A DNA stretch of 64,000 nt, taken from contig CANPWB010000001.1 of the NCBI GenBank assembly GCA_947581925.1, positions 83,776 to 147,775 on the forward strand. Direction: 5' to 3'. The stretch is from an uncultured Clostridia bacterium (GTDB lineage Bacteria; Bacillota; Clostridia; Christensenellales; CAG-917). Positions 1 through 7,520 of this stretch are shown here, one piece after another. The stretch's first letter is position 1; each line of letters starts with the position of its first letter. The position numbers were made by a program, and so were the translations under genes. The notes under the pieces were generated by a model. The model saw only the letters and a list, made by a program, of their open reading frames with translations, did no database searches and had not been told where the DNA came from.

Positions 1-1
1 C

Positions 2-1582
2 GTCATCAAATCTCCAAAGGACGCCTTTGCGCACAAGATAGGCATGATACATCAGCACTTCAAACTTGTGGACACCTTCAGCGCGGCGGACAACATAATC
101 TTAGGTGAAAAGTGTCCCAAATTCGACCTCAAAGAGGAAAAAGCAAAGCTTGTAGAGGCGCACAGGGCGGAGAACGAGGCTTACGAGAATTATGACGAAG
201 CCGAGCATCCGGGACCTCTCGCATATATGGCAAAGCCGAAGTTCCACCCCGAAAAGGAAACTAAGCGAAAACTTGCGCTTATGCCGCTTGTGGGGATAGG
301 AAGAAGAATAAAATTCAATTGGCTTGCGAAAAAGCGCGCGGACGTCGTGCAGGACATCGCAAACCGTTTTGGCTTTAAAATAGACCTAAAAAAGAAAATA
401 TACGACATGTCTGTCAGTGAAAAGCAGACTGTCGAGATAATAAAAGTGCTGTATCGCGGCGCGGATATCCTCATTTTGGACGAGCCTACCGCGGTGCTCA
501 CTCCGCAGGAGATAGACAAGCTGTTCGATGTGCTTCGCAATATGAAGGCGGCGGGCAAGTCGATAATCATCATCACCCACAAGCTCAACGAAGTTATGGC
601 GATATCGGACAGGGTCGCGGTGCTCAGAAAGGGCGAACATATTGCGACAGTCAATACGTCCGAGACAAACGAACAGGAACTTACCGAGATGATGGTGGGC
701 AAAAAAGTCTCCCTCAACATCGACAGGGCGGAGCCGCACGATGTCAAGAACAGGCTTGTCGTCAGCGGGCTTTCCGCAGTTGACGCGGACGGAGTCAAGG
801 TGCTTGATGACATTTCGTTTGAGGCGAGGTCGGGCGAGATACTCGGCATCGCGGGCATCGCGGGCAGCGGGCAGAGACAACTTCTCGAAGCTATCGCGGG
901 GCTGTACAAGGTCAAGGACGGTACTATCACTTATTTCGATCCCGCAAAGGACGACGCGCCTGTGGACCTTCGCTCCAAAACTCCCGTGCAGATACGCGAC
1001 CTCGGCGTGAGGCTGTCCTTCGTGCCCGAGGACAGGCTGGGTATGGGACTCGTCGGAAATATGGACCTCATCGACAATATGATGTTGAGGTCGTATCGTA
1101 AAGGCTTTATGTTCCTCGACAGGAAGTCGCCCAAGAAACTTGCCGAGACGATAGTGGAAGAGCTTGAGGTCGTCACTCCGAGCACGCATACCGCCGTCAG
1201 AAAGCTGTCTGGCGGAAACGTGCAAAAAGTGCTCGTCGGTCGCGAGATAGCCGCGTCGCCTTCAGTGCTTATGGCGGCATATCCTGTGAGAGGGCTCGAC
1301 ATCAACTCCTCATACACGATATACAATCTTCTCAACGAGCAAAAAGAGAAGGGCGTCGCGGTCATTTTTGTGGGCGAGGATCTTGATGTGCTGATCGAGC
1401 TTTGCGACCGCATACTCGTCATTTGCGCGGGCAAGGTCACGGGCGTCGTGGACGGCAGGCGCGCCATAAAGGAGCAGATAGGCTTGCTCATGACAAAGAC
1501 AGCGGGCGACGTCGACGAAAATCAAATGTCCATTGACGACTTACACGATACAAACAACGATGAAGGAGGGGAGGCGTTATGA
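2..1582 (+). CDS. nupO: Nucleoside-type ABC importer, double ATPase subunit (5' partial)
   Basis: ATP-hydrolysing subunit of a BmpA-family (NupO/YufO) ABC importer with two fused nucleotide-binding domains; it would sit on the inner face of the membrane with the next two gene products. The reading frame is open to the window edge and the first visible residues already match the Q-loop region (GMIHQHFKLVDTFSAADNI), so the first Walker A lies upstream. The first Walker B is clear (ILILDEPTAVLTPQE). The second domain shows a degenerate P-loop (GIAGSGQRQL), a good LSGGNVQK signature and Walker B-like LMAAYPVRGLD. Odd point: about 75 extra residues, encoded near 105-340 and rich in K, E, A and P, lie between the Q-loop and the helical domain where relatives have a short linker. 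It overlaps the permease gene by 4 bp. Family is secure; nucleoside as substrate is inferred from the family. Confidence 0.9.
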   Translation, partial: VIKSPKDAFAHKIGMIHQHFKLVDTFSAADNIILGEKCPKFDLKEEKAKLVEAHRAENEAYENYDEAEHPGPLAYMAKPKFHPEKETKRKLALMPLVGIGRRIKFNWLAKKRADVVQDIANRFGFKIDLKKKIYDMSVSEKQTVEIIKVLYRGADILILDEPTAVLTPQEIDKLFDVLRNMKAAGKSIIIITHKLNEVMAISDRVAVLRKGEHIATVNTSETNEQELTEMMVGKKVSLNIDRAEPHDVKNRLVVSGLSAVDADGVKVLDDISFEARSGEILGIAGIAGSGQRQLLEAIAGLYKVKDGTITYFDPAKDDAPVDLRSKTPVQIRDLGVRLSFVPEDRLGMGLVGNMDLIDNMMLRSYRKGFMFLDRKSPKKLAETIVEELEVVTPSTHTAVRKLSGGNVQKVLVGREIAASPSVLMAAYPVRGLDINSSYTIYNLLNEQKEKGVAVIFVGEDLDVLIELCDRILVICAGKVTGVVDGRRAIKEQIGLLMTKTAGDVDENQMSIDDLHDTNNDEGGEAL

Positions 1583-2904
1583 GATCCGTGACAGGCAAAG
1601 AGAGCAAATTCGACGCATTTGTCGATAAGCTCAAAAAAGAATCCCCCATACATATCGCAAAGCGTATGGACGCTCCAAAGTGGCTGCCTATCGTCATAAG
1701 GATAGCGGCAGTCATTGTAGCGTTTTTGGTGTGCGCGATAGTCACTGTATTTTTTGAACCGACTGCGTTTGGAACATTCTTTACCGAGATGTTCAGAGGG
1801 ACGTTCGGCACGGAGAGACGCGTCATCAACCTGTTTTGGGAAGCGGCGATATTGCTCCTCATAGCGCTTGCGGTCACTCCCGCATTCAAGATGAAGTTCT
1901 GGAATATCGGCGCAGAGGGACAGGTGCTTATGGGCGCGCTTATGAGCGCTACCTGTATCTTCTATCTTGGCGGAAAGGTGTCCGAGGGCGGACTTATTGT
2001 CCTATGCTTGCTTGCGTCGGTGGTGGGAAGTGCAGGATGGACTCTTATCCCTGCGCTGTTCAAAGCAAAGTGGAACACAAACGAGACGCTTTTCACGCTT
2101 ATGCTCAATTATATAGCTACCGCGCTCATATCTTTGGTGATAACCGTGTGGGTCAAGAGCGGCTCGGGTGTTGTAGGCATTATGCCGTATGGTCATTTGC
2201 CTAAACTCGGCGGTCAAGATTATGTTTTGAACATACTCATAGTGGCATTTGTAACCGTACTCGTTTGGGTTTACCTCAAATTTTCAAAGCATGGCTATGA
2301 ATTGTCCGTCGTCGGCGAATCCATAAACACTGCAAAATACATTGGCATAAGCGTGCCTAAGGTTATCATTCGTACAATGATATTCTCGGGCGCATTGTGC
2401 GGCGTCGCAGGCTGGTTGCTCGTCAATGGCGCAAGCTATACTATAAGCACGACAATTGCAGGGGGCAGAGGTTTTACTGCAATTTTGATAAGCTGGCTTG
2501 CCCACTTCGATCCTATCATAATGGCTATAACATCATTCCTCGTTGCGTTTATGGGCAGAGGCGCCGCGCAAGTGTCTACGATAGCAAATATAGGCGGATC
2601 ATTTGAGGATATTGCGACATCGATATTCTTCTTCATAATCATAGCGAGCGAGTTCTTTGTAAACTACAAGGTCAAGTTCTCATTCTCGCACAGCAAAAAG
2701 AAAGTGGAAGGCGAGACAACTGAAAACACATCGGAAGACGATTCCTCGGACGCTGAAATGATGAGCGATACATCGCAAACGACCGACAGTGAAGCGCAAA
2801 CGAATGAAATTTTCGATGAAAGCGTGCCCGAATTGCAAACATGTCAGTCATCGGAGGATCGGACATGCGATGTCTCGACACAAAATAAGGAGGTGACAGA
2901 GTAA
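1579..2904 (+). CDS. nupP: ABC transporter permease, NupP/YufP type
   Basis: First membrane subunit of the nucleoside-type ABC importer (BPD_transp_2 fold). Several hydrophobic helices are visible from about residue 40 to 360, with family-typical stretches such as NIGAEGQVLMGAL, NETLFTLMLNYIA and GRGFTAILISWLA. Start chosen at the ATG that overlaps the upstream stop (ATGA) behind GGAGGGGAGG. At 441 residues it is longer than most relatives (about 350): the last 75 or so residues form an acidic, Ser/Thr-rich, probably disordered cytoplasmic tail. Its stop overlaps the start of the next permease, so the three genes form one translationally coupled operon. Substrate is inferred, not shown. Confidence 0.9.
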   Translation: MRSVTGKESKFDAFVDKLKKESPIHIAKRMDAPKWLPIVIRIAAVIVAFLVCAIVTVFFEPTAFGTFFTEMFRGTFGTERRVINLFWEAAILLLIALAVTPAFKMKFWNIGAEGQVLMGALMSATCIFYLGGKVSEGGLIVLCLLASVVGSAGWTLIPALFKAKWNTNETLFTLMLNYIATALISLVITVWVKSGSGVVGIMPYGHLPKLGGQDYVLNILIVAFVTVLVWVYLKFSKHGYELSVVGESINTAKYIGISVPKVIIRTMIFSGALCGVAGWLLVNGASYTISTTIAGGRGFTAILISWLAHFDPIIMAITSFLVAFMGRGAAQVSTIANIGGSFEDIATSIFFFIIIASEFFVNYKVKFSFSHSKKKVEGETTENTSEDDSSDAEMMSDTSQTTDSEAQTNEIFDESVPELQTCQSSEDRTCDVSTQNKEVTE

Positions 2905-3860
2905 TGTTTTGGACATTTTTGACAAGTACTATAAAATTCAGTACGCTATTCCTTTACGGCTCTGTCGGTGAGACGATAACCGAAAAGTCGGGGCACCTTA
3001 ACCTCGGCATACCCGGCATAATGTGCCTTGGCGCGATAGGCGGTTGCTACGGCGTACGGTCGTACATAGACTCGCTCGGCAGCCTGTCGCAGATGAGCGG
3101 GTTTGCCGTAGTGCTTGTCGGCATGATCTGCGCTTTTCTGTTTGCGGCGCTCGGCGGAATGATATTCAGCTTTTTTACTGTGACTTTGCGTTGCAACCAA
3201 AACATCACAGGTCTCACCATCACGACGTTCGGCGTTGCCTTGAACAGCTTAATGCTCAGCAAAATAGATAAGACGGGGTTTTATGAGGCTGGCAGATTGT
3301 TCTCAAAAGGCATAGTAGACGCCAATACAACCGACGGACTTGTAAAAGTGTTGTTCTCGCAGAGCGCGCTTGTGTATATAGCCATCGCTATTGCCATTAT
3401 CACTGCCATAGTCATAAAGAGGACAAGGGTAGGCCTCAACTTGCGCGCCGTCGGCGAAAATCCCGCTACTGCGGACGCCGCGGGCATAAGCGTCGGCAAA
3501 TACAGATATCTCGCCACTCTTATCGGTTCGGGAATTGCGGGATTCGGCGGTCTGTTCTTCATTATGGACTATCTCACGGGCAACATTGAGTACGGCATAG
3601 ACACCTACGGTTGGCTTGCCGTCGCGCTTGTCATATTCACGATTTGGAAGCCGAACTGGGCAATACTCGGGTCGATTATTTTCGCAGCGCTATATCGCGC
3701 GCCAAGCTATCTAAACATAGGTTTTACAGAGCGCGAGGTCATCAAAATGTTGCCGTATATCGTCACGGTGCTCGTGCTCATCATCACGTCTATTTTCGGA
3801 AGGAAGAGCGTACAACCGCCGGCGGCACTGGGTACGACGTACTTCAGAGAAGAGCGATAG
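2904..3860 (+). CDS. nupQ: ABC transporter permease, NupQ/YufQ type
   Basis: Second membrane subunit of the same importer. 318 residues, the usual length for the family, with about eight hydrophobic segments and the conserved family start (TSTIKFSTLFLYGSVGETITEKSGHLNLGIPGIM) that pairs with the NupP-type partner. The conserved loop GLNLRAVGENPATADAAGISV, which contacts the ATPase in this family, is present. The gene starts on the last base of the preceding stop codon, so it is translationally coupled. No substrate-binding lipoprotein gene (BmpA) is visible downstream; it presumably lies upstream of the window. Confidence 0.9.
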   Translation: MFWTFLTSTIKFSTLFLYGSVGETITEKSGHLNLGIPGIMCLGAIGGCYGVRSYIDSLGSLSQMSGFAVVLVGMICAFLFAALGGMIFSFFTVTLRCNQNITGLTITTFGVALNSLMLSKIDKTGFYEAGRLFSKGIVDANTTDGLVKVLFSQSALVYIAIAIAIITAIVIKRTRVGLNLRAVGENPATADAAGISVGKYRYLATLIGSGIAGFGGLFFIMDYLTGNIEYGIDTYGWLAVALVIFTIWKPNWAILGSIIFAALYRAPSYLNIGFTEREVIKMLPYIVTVLVLIITSIFGRKSVQPPAALGTTYFREER

Positions 3861-3914
3861 GGCGTTTTGCAGGACGCATACAAAGCGGCGCGAGACGCAA
3901 AATCCAATACATTC

Positions 3915-3944
3915 AAAAACATCCTCATTTTTGGGGATGTTTTC
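3915..3944 (+). terminator. Hairpin terminator after the ABC operon
   Basis: A 9-bp stem AAAACATCC/GGATGTTTT closes a roughly 10-base loop containing a T run. It lies 55 bp after the last permease gene and upstream of a gene on the opposite strand. The tail after the stem is only weakly T-rich. The remaining bases to 4036 show no further feature. Confidence 0.5.
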
Positions 3945-4036
3945 ATAATTTAGGGTTTAATCGTGCACAATTTGGGGTTTAAAATGCGGATTTTGCGAAA
4001 AGCGGCAAATTTTGAGGCGCGTCGAACAATACGATC

Positions 4037-4951
4037 TCACAGCCTCAAATCGTCGCCACGCAGGACAAATATGTGCGAGGTATCGCGCTCGGACAGACGG
4101 GAGCATATGCGCTCTTGATAGCGGCTGCGAAGCGCGCCCATGCCTAGGTTGGACGTTATCACCGTGCTAAGTCCCGCGCGCAGTCGCTCTTCGAACAGGA
4201 CAAGCAGATATTCCAGCGTTACGTTGCGAAGGACGGGTTCCGTACCTAGGTCGTCTATGACAAGCACGTCCGCGTGCGTGACGGGGGAGAGTATGCCGTC
4301 GCGTTCCGCTATGGGCGAGGTGTGGCACTTGAGAAAGAGGCTGTTCAGCTCATATGCGCTCATTATCAGCGCGCTCTTGCCCCTCTCGACCGCCGCGAGC
4401 GCGACCGCACCCGCAAGCGTAGTCTTGCCCGTACCCGTGCCGCCGAGCAGTACAAGCGTCTTGTACTTTACATTCGGCAATTTTGCGGAGTACGCCATAA
4501 GCCAACTCACGATCTTTTGCATATCCGCGCGCTGAGCAGGGTTTTTGATGCGCTCCGTGTCCAGATCTTCAAAGTGGGACAGCGCGCGTCCGTCCAGCCC
4601 GCATTCGCGCTTGAGATAGGCTACGTATTCCGACGCGGCGCAATTGCACAGCTTGCCGTTTGCAACGCCGGTATCGCCGCATATGGGGCAGGCGGGGACG
4701 AAATAGAAATCGCTCTCGCTGTATCCGTGAGCGGACAGCGCGGCGACATACTTAGCGTGTGTCTCTTCGACACTCTCTTGTCCTTTGCCGCTCATGCCGC
4801 TTGCAAAGCTCGCCTTGACAAACTGCGTGTGCGCGTCCTTGACGTCGGGCAGGGCAAACGCGGCGGTAAGCCTCTCTTCCGCCTCCGCTTTTTTCAAGTT
4901 TATCATCCTTTGCCGCGCCGAAACGAGCGCGGACATAGCCCTCTTTTTCAT
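4037..4951 (-). CDS. dnaI: DnaI/DnaC-like AAA+ helicase loader
   Basis: Likely loads the replicative helicase onto DNA at origins or restart sites. Visible parts: a coiled N-terminal region, a zinc-binding cluster around residues 88-104 (CPICGDTG...CNC), Walker A GGTGTGKTT at about 170-178, Walker B VLVIDDLGTEP at about 229-239, and a sensor-1 region ITSNLG. 304 residues, normal for DnaI/DnaC-type loaders. It overlaps the DnaD-like gene by 4 bp and follows it in the same direction, the pairing (DnaB/DnaD-like plus DnaI) typical of Bacillota. The replicative helicase itself is encoded at 49046-50809. Function assigned from family and neighbourhood. Confidence 0.85.
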   Translation of the reverse strand: MKKRAMSALVSARQRMINLKKAEAEERLTAAFALPDVKDAHTQFVKASFASGMSGKGQESVEETHAKYVAALSAHGYSESDFYFVPACPICGDTGVANGKLCNCAASEYVAYLKRECGLDGRALSHFEDLDTERIKNPAQRADMQKIVSWLMAYSAKLPNVKYKTLVLLGGTGTGKTTLAGAVALAAVERGKSALIMSAYELNSLFLKCHTSPIAERDGILSPVTHADVLVIDDLGTEPVLRNVTLEYLLVLFEERLRAGLSTVITSNLGMGALRSRYQERICSRLSERDTSHIFVLRGDDLRL

Positions 4952-6393
4952 ACGTCGTCCTCGCTCAATTTGTCTATGCTTGTGATTATGGAGTGCAGCT
5001 CCTCGTCGGAGTAGTCCCGCTGCTCGAAATTCGCTTGCGGAGCGGGGGAGGACGTAGGCGCCGCTACAAATTTTTCAGCCTGCTCCACGGTTGTTATGCC
5101 GTTTTTGCGATATGTGGACAGCAATTGATTGATGTATGGCGTAGGATATGTGCGCCCCGCCGCCTGCTCGGCCGCGTACAGGATGAGCGCGTCGTCAAAG
5201 CCCCAATCCGCCGTCCATGTGCGGTAGAGGTCGCGGTCGCTCTTTGTGACCTGCCTCGAGGAGCCGCTCTTTTCGATGATCTTGCGTATCTTGCCGTCCT
5301 GCGCTATCTGGTCGTTCAGATATTCGTCAATGCTCGCTTCCGTGAGGAGGCCGAGCGAGAAGAAACGATTTACGACATTGTTCATGCCCTCGAGTGTGCG
5401 TACGCTCGTAAGATAGCAGTAGTGGGCGAGCCTCGCAAGCGCGCCGTCGTCAAATCCCTTTGCCGTCCACGGCACGATGTACGTCTCTATCTCGTGCTCG
5501 AGCGATTCATAGTACAAGCCGAGATTTTTGTTGACGGATATCGCGAGCGCCTTCAACCTCTCCATCTGCGCCTGATAGTCCCGTATCTGCTCCACGGTGA
5601 AGATGGACATGCGGTAAAATTCGTCGAGTTTTGCGTCCAGCTTTGCGAAAGTCTTGCCTCCCTTGAGGGATTTTATTGCCGCAAGTATGGCGTCCAACTC
5701 ATAGCCCCAACTGCGCGTCCACTTGAGCAGGAGCTGCTTGTCTTCGAGCTCCGCGCCGCCCTTTCTGCCGAGAGCGGAGAGCACTTGACGCATATCCTCG
5801 CTTTGGTTGTCGTATTCTTTGAGTTTTTCCTCGACGTCCGCGACGGTACGCACTCCGTCCGCCACCCAATTGCGCGCGACGGTGAGGATATAGGGGTATC
5901 TGACGCCCATGCCCTTCAGATTTATGCAATATTGCACTATCATGAGCAGTGCGTCCTGTTCCAGCCTACAGCTGTCGAGAAACATATAATATTCGTTGTA
6001 TTCGTTTGGCGTGAGCATGCGCTCCGGAAAGAGCTGTTGAAGCTGCGTATTGAAATCGTTCCACTTCTCGCCGCGGTACTTTTTGGGAGGCTGATTTGCC
6101 TTTTTGACGCTGAGATAGGAGACCTCCAGCGGCGATTTTGAGATTATGCGGCATAGACCCATATCCTCAAAATAGCCGTATGCGCTTATCACTTCCGCCT
6201 CCGTCATGTCCAGTGTGGAGCACAGCGCGTCGAGGGTGTTCTGCTTTTCGGGAGTAGCACACAGATACAGCCCATACAGATACACCTTGATCTGTTTCTC
6301 GTCAAGGTAGGGCAGGTGTTCCATAATGAAAAGATTGTCCACTAGCGTGAACGTCTCGAGCAAGAAATCGCTTGAAAATTTGACGAAACTCAT
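4948..6393 (-). CDS. DnaD-domain primosome protein (DnaB/DnaD-like)
   Basis: Replication initiation or restart protein of the DnaB/DnaD family that works with the downstream DnaI-like loader. The N-terminal third looks like a winged-helix DnaD-type domain (LPYLDEKQIKVYLYGLYLC). Tandem DnaD-like C-terminal (DDBH2) repeats follow, each with the pattern W-x4-W/F-G-[FY]-x-[DL]-A-[LI] (TRSWGYELDAILAA, PWTAKGFDDGALARLA, TADWGFDDALILYA); I count three. Start chosen at the ATG at 6393 because GGGGAGATGAAAAG sits directly upstream; an in-frame ATG 60 bp further upstream has no ribosome-binding site. Length is then 481 residues. Three repeats are more than the usual one or two. Confidence 0.8.
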   Translation of the reverse strand: MSFVKFSSDFLLETFTLVDNLFIMEHLPYLDEKQIKVYLYGLYLCATPEKQNTLDALCSTLDMTEAEVISAYGYFEDMGLCRIISKSPLEVSYLSVKKANQPPKKYRGEKWNDFNTQLQQLFPERMLTPNEYNEYYMFLDSCRLEQDALLMIVQYCINLKGMGVRYPYILTVARNWVADGVRTVADVEEKLKEYDNQSEDMRQVLSALGRKGGAELEDKQLLLKWTRSWGYELDAILAAIKSLKGGKTFAKLDAKLDEFYRMSIFTVEQIRDYQAQMERLKALAISVNKNLGLYYESLEHEIETYIVPWTAKGFDDGALARLAHYCYLTSVRTLEGMNNVVNRFFSLGLLTEASIDEYLNDQIAQDGKIRKIIEKSGSSRQVTKSDRDLYRTWTADWGFDDALILYAAEQAAGRTYPTPYINQLLSTYRKNGITTVEQAEKFVAAPTSSPAPQANFEQRDYSDEELHSIITSIDKLSEDDV

Positions 6394-6616
6394 CTTTTCA
6401 TCTCCCCGTATTTGATGCTTTGATAGCATACCACAAAATCCCGCCGCTGACAATTATTGTTTGCAAATTTTTTTGCGACCACAATATCTTGTTGCGCGAC
6501 CATAATCAAATCATATTGCGCGGTGGCTGCGCGTTTATATGGAGGTGAGCAAGGCGGAAAAAAATTGTGTGCGCTGCTCGCTTGCCATAAAAGGCGAGCT
6601 GTGCTATGCTATTGCC

Positions 6617-6901
6617 ATGAAGATCTGGGCAAAAGTGATGAAAGGCGACAAAATTTTGCGCGACGCCATCTATGAGGACGGCGCGCAGCTCACTCCCGCC
6701 GCGTACAAGCGCGCGTTGCAAGAGGTTTCCTATACGCTTGACGTATCCACGCCCGTCACGCTGCCCTCGCACTACAAGCATTTCGAGCGCTTCAACCGCG
6801 TGAAATATCTCCCCCGCGACTTCGTTGAGGACGTCGATTTCACCGCCTACATTTTGGAGCGAGTGGTAGAGAAGAAGAAACCCGAGAATTACTATGTGTA
6901 A
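6617..6901 (+). CDS. Small conserved-looking protein of unknown function
   Basis: 94-residue protein starting MKIWAKVMKGDKIL with an acidic middle and a C-terminal part LPRDFVEDVDFTAYILE. I believe this resembles a small uncharacterised family common in Clostridia that starts with a KIWAKV motif, but I cannot confirm it. No membrane segment or signal peptide. Start chosen at the ATG at 6617, where family-like sequence begins; an upstream in-frame ATG at 6539 would add 26 poorly ordered residues, and neither has a strong Shine-Dalgarno sequence. It is convergent with the XRE regulator, with a shared terminator between them. Confidence 0.55.
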   Translation: MKIWAKVMKGDKILRDAIYEDGAQLTPAAYKRALQEVSYTLDVSTPVTLPSHYKHFERFNRVKYLPRDFVEDVDFTAYILERVVEKKKPENYYV

Positions 6902-6917
6902 AGTGCAAAATATCCGG

Positions 6918-6963
6918 CAAAAAAATGCGGCTTGTCCAAAACGGACGGCCGCATAATTTTTTT
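6918..6963. terminator. Bidirectional terminator between convergent genes
   Basis: AAAAAA-ATGCGGC pairs with GCCGCAT-AATTTTTTT, with an inner GTCC/GGAC stem. A/T runs flank both sides, so it can stop transcription from both the small gene on the plus strand and the XRE gene on the minus strand. Confidence 0.8.
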
Positions 6964-6965
6964 GC

Positions 6966-7172
6966 TCAAATTTGAAAATCCCTGTCGACAAGCTCGTCCA
7001 GGGAGATGTGGTAAAAATCTGCAAGTTTGATACACTCCAAAATATCGGGGACGTGCACGCCCTTTTCCCAGCGTGAGATGTTTTGCTGTTTAATTCCTGT
7101 CGCGTCGGCAAGCTGCTGCTGCGTAAGCCCATATGCAACGCGCAGATTTTTCAGATTTTCACCGAGTTTCAT
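6966..7172 (-). CDS. XRE-family helix-turn-helix regulator
   Basis: 68-residue single-domain DNA-binding protein of the Cro/CI type. The helix-turn-helix is clear (LTQQQLADATGIKQQNISRWEKG, about residues 16-38), followed by the usual short helices ending DELVDRDF. No sensor or dimerisation domain. It is transcribed away from the hairpin RNA region at 7289-7486. The 110 bp upstream contain TTTACACGAAATCGTGTAAA (7211-7230), an inverted repeat that overlaps the likely promoter and is a good candidate for an autoregulatory operator. Targets unknown. Confidence 0.85.
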   Translation of the reverse strand: MKLGENLKNLRVAYGLTQQQLADATGIKQQNISRWEKGVHVPDILECIKLADFYHISLDELVDRDFQI

Positions 7173-7210
7173 ATAAATATTTTAAACGTTATTGTGTAAA
7201 ATCATTGATT

Positions 7211-7230
7211 TTTACACGAAATCGTGTAAA
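7211..7230. promoter_or_regulatory. Palindromic operator candidate upstream of the XRE gene
   Basis: TTTACACGA-AA-TCGTGTAAA is a near-perfect 20-base palindrome about 40 bp before the XRE start; part of it (GTGTAAAATC/GATTTTACAC) is also repeated nearby at 7193-7216. Position and symmetry fit an operator bound by a dimeric XRE protein. Binding is inferred. Confidence 0.55.
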
Positions 7231-7288
7231 ATATATATAGTATATTATACAATTATATATCGCTGCTCGGCAAAGTCCCGAAAGGCTG

Positions 7289-7317
7289 TTGACTATGCGC
7301 GGGCAGGGTGATATAAT
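7289..7317 (+). promoter_or_regulatory. Consensus sigma-A promoter (TTGACT-17-TATAAT)
   Basis: TTGACT at 7289-7294 and TATAAT at 7312-7317 are separated by exactly 17 bases, close to the ideal sigma-A promoter. Expected transcription start is near 7324, which is the first base of the long nested hairpin, so the transcript would begin with that structure. Confidence 0.85.
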
Positions 7318-7323
7318 GATGAC

Positions 7324-7486
7324 ACCACAAACTTGATCTATATCCACTGCACTTACTATAGGTAACAAGTGCATTTCTTGATATGCAGTGGATAATTGCA
7401 TGCAAGTTTGTGGTAAAACGGACAAGAGTGCGCTTGTTATATTTCGGCCGAGTGTAGAGGTGCGCCCTTGTCGGGCGCATTTTTGT
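7324..7486 (+). ncRNA. Candidate structured leader RNA or small RNA
   Basis: Directly after a consensus promoter lies a nested hairpin. The outer stem is 12 bp perfect (ACCACAAACTTG 7324-7335 with CAAGTTTGTGGT 7403-7414). The inner stem is TATCCACTGCA 7341-7351 with TGCAGTGGATA 7384-7394. A third possible stem is GCACTT/AAGTGC inside it. A linker with a small ACAAG/CTTGT stem-loop leads to a rho-independent terminator at 7461-7485. The unit is about 160 nt with its own promoter and terminator, so it may be a stand-alone small RNA, or an attenuating leader for the surface lipoprotein gene that begins 35 bp later. I recognise no known riboswitch or 6S RNA in it. Confidence 0.55.
7461..7485 (+). 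terminator. Rho-independent terminator ending the structured RNA
   Basis: TGCGCCC/GGGCGCA, a 7-bp GC-rich stem with a 5-base loop, followed by TTTTT. It lies upstream of the lipoprotein gene, so that gene is expressed either by read-through (attenuation) or from a weaker promoter not seen. Confidence 0.8.
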
Positions 7487-7520
7487 ATATCAAACCGGGC
7501 GAGACCCGAAAGGAGAGAAT

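Noticed and set aside
190..930. Long open frame antisense to the ABC ATPase gene
   Set aside because: It lies wholly opposite a clearly coding frame, has no ribosome-binding site, and its Ser/Leu-rich translation is what GC-rich genes give on the reverse strand. Many similar antisense frames (for example 19275-20807, 36446-38089, 41614-43776) were left out for the same reason.
7324..7414. Integron attC site or 6S RNA
   Set aside because: The hairpin lacks the attC core sites (GTTRRRY) and bulge pattern, and no integrase is near. It lacks the large central bubble and length of 6S RNA.
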